Positions 62,401 through 64,000 of a stretch of DNA of 64,000 nucleotides are shown one piece after another (the stretch's first letter is position 1; each line of letters begins with the position of its first letter). Both the position numbers and the translations under genes were made by a program. The DNA comes from Bdellovibrio sp. NC01 (GTDB taxonomy: Bacteria > Bdellovibrionota > Bdellovibrionia > Bdellovibrionales > Bdellovibrionaceae): NCBI RefSeq assembly GCF_006874625.1, contig NZ_CP030034.1:1054001-1118000 (forward strand), given 5' to 3'. The notes under the pieces are model-generated. The model was given only the letters and a program-made list of their open reading frames with translations. It ran no database searches and had not been told where the DNA came from.

Positions 62401-62993
62401 TTAATTTGTCAGCGATTGAAGAGTACGAAGAAACAGCAACTCGTTATGAGTTCTTGACGAAACAACACGCAGATTTGACGGAAGCGAAAGAACAACTTCG
62501 TAAAGTTATCGATCGTATCAACAGAATCTGTTCAAAACGTTTCAAAGAAACATTCGACTTGGTTAACGAACGTTTCACTCGCGTATTCCCAGTACTATTC
62601 GGTGGTGGTGAAGCGTGGTTGGAACTTGTTGAAGAGACAGAAAAAACTGAAGCGGGTATCGAAATCATCGCACGCCCTCCAGGCAAAAAGACTCAAAACG
62701 TGTCTTTGATGTCGGGTGGTGAGAAAGCGTTGACTGCGGTAGCGTTAGTATTCTCGATCTTCCTTGTGAAACCTTCTCCATATTGCTTACTGGATGAGGT
62801 TGATGCGCCACTTGATGACGCCAACGTATTCCGTTTCAACGACTTGGTTCGTGAGATGGCAAAACGTTCGCAAATCATCGTTGTTACGCATAACAAACAC
62901 ACGATGGAAGTAGCGAAGAAACTTTACGGCGTGACTATGCAAGAGCGTGGTGTATCGACGATGGTTTCCGTGTCTCTACAAGACATCAAGTAA
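59406..62993 (+). CDS. smc: chromosome segregation ATPase SMC
   Basis: 1195 residues from a TTG with GAGGGG eight bases upstream. The N-terminal head has Walker A GPNGCGKSNIVDALMWVMG (about 31-49). Two long coiled coils (about 170-500 and 680-1010) flank a hinge (about 520-660) with YEVAMEAALGSRLQML and TLTADGVLTGG. The C-terminal head has the signature LMSGGEKALTAVALVF and the Walker B region CLLDEVDAPLDDAN. It forms condensin with ScpAB (not in this window) for chromosome segregation. A terminator follows. Confidence 0.97.
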   Translation: MRIKKIELVGFKSFKDRTVIQFDAGITGIVGPNGCGKSNIVDALMWVMGDQSAKDLRASQMTDVIFGGAEGYAPLGMCEVSLTLENDGGAFPAKYIKHAEIMVTRRLHRNGEGEYFINKEPARLKDLQEIFMDTGAGSKGFSIIAQGMIGKIITAKPEDRRMLIEEAAGITKFKARKKESQRKLISTDQNLVRLQDIIGELKRQIDSLQRQAQRAERYRNIKNQIEDLDLWVSTAQYVELKRAADEAQAIFNEAQSMEIEGESNLSTLQGQLEVLKLQILEKEKMVEEHQTLHFEKQSTVQKKEMEIQELRFEIEQARRNEQMTGTILQEQQARQELLARDKAALEEQVTELKEEAETLTATFTEKNDIFQNFNSRIGTVDEDLTTKRRELFAVGQSESSLDARVNSLSAQIADLTDRQDNEQQVLNELREKQVEFEARRKKVTNELDKERQMQLDLASDVDSFEANKKILTDSLNEKKAEVESFKDSLNEVASRLYGLENLQNNFEGFQEGVKQVMLWQKTRTQELMADGSVVTHFQPVSEVVEVPAEYEVAMEAALGSRLQMLLSSDANIAVDAVSHLKEQKSGRSSFMSANDQVLAYNRSEAPIGQNGVQAILKDVVKAADKFQNAVTYMLDGVAIVDSIRTALNLRATYTGWTFVTLDGDTLTADGVLTGGSSESADSGMLKRRREIKELSEKKDEYAGKLKLAQMTLKKVEEQLANVLNDFEGAQKRKMDQEIKVAELRKDLERAENEVQNAQAAVERQEREVKKLTEQLEVQEQKMEELNQALIEAREKKVLLEGEVETLNSELNSVRLGFDGLQAEVTDLQVRSASKTQEYTGVLRQLEMVTKSLADLEAQLARMSEEAEGYNSQMTESQVTLEEKKIEFERLLDEVEQLKLQAARTKDEYEVMSESIRAIEDEASASQRARNERQHKMNDSQLKLEQAKMKEQYLIDSIRERYMLNLPDVIEKYINKEGDFLQADAQLKDLREKLAKIGEVNLSAIEEYEETATRYEFLTKQHADLTEAKEQLRKVIDRINRICSKRFKETFDLVNERFTRVFPVLFGGGEAWLELVEETEKTEAGIEIIARPPGKKTQNVSLMSGGEKALTAVALVFSIFLVKPSPYCLLDEVDAPLDDANVFRFNDLVREMAKRSQIIVVTHNKHTMEVAKKLYGVTMQERGVSTMVSVSLQDIK

Positions 62994-63021
62994 GCCGTTC
63001 AAAATATTGACGCTTAAAACG

Positions 63022-63060
63022 ACCCTGGTGGCTTCCGGCCATCAGGGTTTTGCTTTTTTT
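63022..63060 (+). terminator. smc terminator
   Basis: ACCCTGGTGGC-TTCC-GGCCATCAGGGT followed by TTTGCTTTTTTT. Confidence 0.88.
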
Positions 63061-63152
63061 CAGGGTCTTGTTAGGATTGGCGCTCTAATATTCCGTTTCT
63101 AGTTCAGTTCTGATAATTTCCCGCGCGAACAATAAACGGAAGGAAATCCCCC

Positions 63153-63497
63153 ATGAAATCCCTAGTTATTACAGCGATCACATTCGCTTCATTGTCATCA
63201 TTTGCAGGAACTAAAACCTCAATCACATGTGCTAACAATTCAAATTCAGATTTGATGATGGACATCATTGTTGATTCAGGAACTGTTGTTGGTGCTTCAT
63301 TATACAACGTTGATTGGAGCCAAACTCCTGAAGCGACATTTAAGAAAGTTGCCGCTGCTGGCGTACCAAATCCGGTAAAAGGCATGGAAATCGTTCTTGA
63401 AGATGGCAACACAATCGCTATTGAATGGTCCGTTTTCAACCCAGGCCACAACGGCGAAGTTCTTTTAAACGGCAAAGATACATATCATTGCTTCTAA
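63153..63497 (+). CDS. small secreted protein of unknown function
   Basis: 114 residues (AAGGAAA upstream). A signal peptide (cleavage near SFA-GT) is followed by two Cys residues, near each end of the mature part (TSITCANNSNSD and DTYHCF), which could form a terminal disulfide. The beta pattern LMMDIIVDSGTVVGASLYN suggests an antiparallel sandwich. The family is not recognised. Confidence 0.72.
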   Translation: MKSLVITAITFASLSSFAGTKTSITCANNSNSDLMMDIIVDSGTVVGASLYNVDWSQTPEATFKKVAAAGVPNPVKGMEIVLEDGNTIAIEWSVFNPGHNGEVLLNGKDTYHCF

Positions 63498-63514
63498 TTT
63501 CTAACGAGTTCCGA

Positions 63515-63536
63515 TCGGGGCCCACGCAGGCCCCGA
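63515..63536. terminator. 8-bp GC-rich hairpin between convergent genes
   Basis: TCGGGGCC-CACGCA-GGCCCCGA; there is no T-run. It may be a bidirectional barrier. Confidence 0.5.
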
Positions 63537-63561
63537 CAAGATTTGATTCACAAAGCTAAAA

Positions 63562-63948
63562 CTACATCGGCCAAGAGTTGTTATAGAATACAACTCGATA
63601 TCCTTCGAAGTCCTCAAAAGTCACGCCACCACGATCCCAATACGGATTAAACGAAGTCACTGGTTTGAAACCATTTTTCTTCATGCGATTTAAAGCTGCC
63701 TGATAGGCTGTCGTATCGGGAAGATAAAAAACAATCAGATTATCTTGCGATGGCGCCGCTGGCACCTGGTGTCCCACTTTTTGAGTGAACTCAAAATGGT
63801 AGGGGGCGCCTTTCTTACCAAGCATGACTCCGTTAAATCCTAAGTGCGCGTTGAATTTATAAATCACTTCAAACCCTAAACCGTCCCGGTAAAATTTCAA
63901 AACTTTGTCCATGTCATTTGTAGGGCGGGCGACCCGTAAAGTCGGCAT
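63562..63948 (-). CDS. VOC/glyoxalase-fold protein (start may lie beyond the window)
   Basis: 128 residues if it starts at the ATG 63948 (PTLRVARPTNDMDKVLKFY), a typical VOC N-terminus. The frame stays open to the window edge and the upstream residues (VPALAKQSWPPEA) could be the end of a longer N-terminus. Two beta-alpha-beta-beta-beta modules are visible, with LRVARPTNDMDKV, FNGVMLGKKGAPYHFEFTQ (a His and Glu that may bind metal) and GVTFEDFEGYRVVFYNN. Members include dioxygenases, glyoxalases and drug-binding proteins; the activity is unknown. Confidence 0.82.
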   Translation of the reverse strand: MPTLRVARPTNDMDKVLKFYRDGLGFEVIYKFNAHLGFNGVMLGKKGAPYHFEFTQKVGHQVPAAPSQDNLIVFYLPDTTAYQAALNRMKKNGFKPVTSFNPYWDRGGVTFEDFEGYRVVFYNNSWPM

Positions 63949-64000
63949 GTCGTTCGCTTCAGGCGGCCAAGATTGTTTCGCCAAAGCGGGAACAGTCAAA

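Noticed and set aside
1-64000. CRISPR arrays, IS elements, prophage, tRNA or rRNA genes
   Set aside because: No regularly spaced repeats, transposase or phage structural genes, and no tRNA-like cloverleaf or rRNA sequence were seen by eye. The phage-like motifs occur only in the fibre protein.

Overview
This window looks like chromosomal DNA of a predatory Bdellovibrio-type bacterium (Bdellovibrionota). This is an inference from gene content, not from a database match. The pointers are a very large fibre-like secreted protein built from tail-fibre-type repeats, a free-standing c-di-GMP-I (GEMM) RNA with its own terminator, four chemoreceptors, two adjacent lytic transglycosylases, several small outer-membrane barrel proteins, a single-chain glycyl-tRNA synthetase, and compact gene packing with frequent GTG/TTG starts. 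I see no phage, IS transposase, CRISPR array, rRNA or tRNA.

Layout. 1-2.4 kb: the 3' part of a chemoreceptor and two secreted proteins. 2.4-5.65 kb (minus): a likely operon nrdR-nusB-two unknowns-PPDK regulator-KH protein. 5.8-10.6 kb: envelope proteins around an RNA m5C methyltransferase. 10.7-12.6 kb: lgt and a periplasmic binding protein. 12.6-13.9 kb: hisS (minus). 14-16.9 kb: a four-gene cluster resembling the Zrg zinc-uptake system. 17-18 kb: pstS behind a three-repeat Pho box. 18.8-24.1 kb (minus): a translationally coupled FecR-domain protein, Fn3/barrel protein and adenylate cyclase. 24.2-26.3 kb: greB, a DUF3465 protein and a hydrolase. 26.3-28.6 kb: two glycosyltransferase-like genes. 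28.6-32.5 kb: Slt- and MltD-type transglycosylases. 32.6-34.3 kb: a Tyr/Arg-rich secreted protein. 34.3-35.26 kb: a gene-poor stretch holding a 143-bp inverted-repeat element and the c-di-GMP RNA on the minus strand. 35.3-39.3 kb: a HlyIII protein and two chemoreceptors. 39.3-45.1 kb: Mrp ATPase, small envelope proteins, a dihaem-type cytochrome and glyS. 45.2-52 kb (minus): the 1549-residue fibre protein and a chemoreceptor with a c-type haem motif. 52.3-55 kb: ppdK. 55-59.2 kb (minus): a lipoprotein, a protein with seven exact 51-residue repeats, a lipoprotein metallopeptidase and a 42-residue membrane protein absent from longer-ORF calling. 59.4-63 kb: smc. The window ends with a small secreted protein and a glyoxalase-fold protein.

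How parts may work together. The PPDK (52.3 kb) and its bifunctional regulator (2.8 kb) form a control pair. Second-messenger logic appears twice, as a class III cyclase operon and as the c-di-GMP RNA. The fibre protein, transglycosylases, metallopeptidase and chemoreceptors fit prey finding, attachment and wall remodelling, but those roles are inferred.
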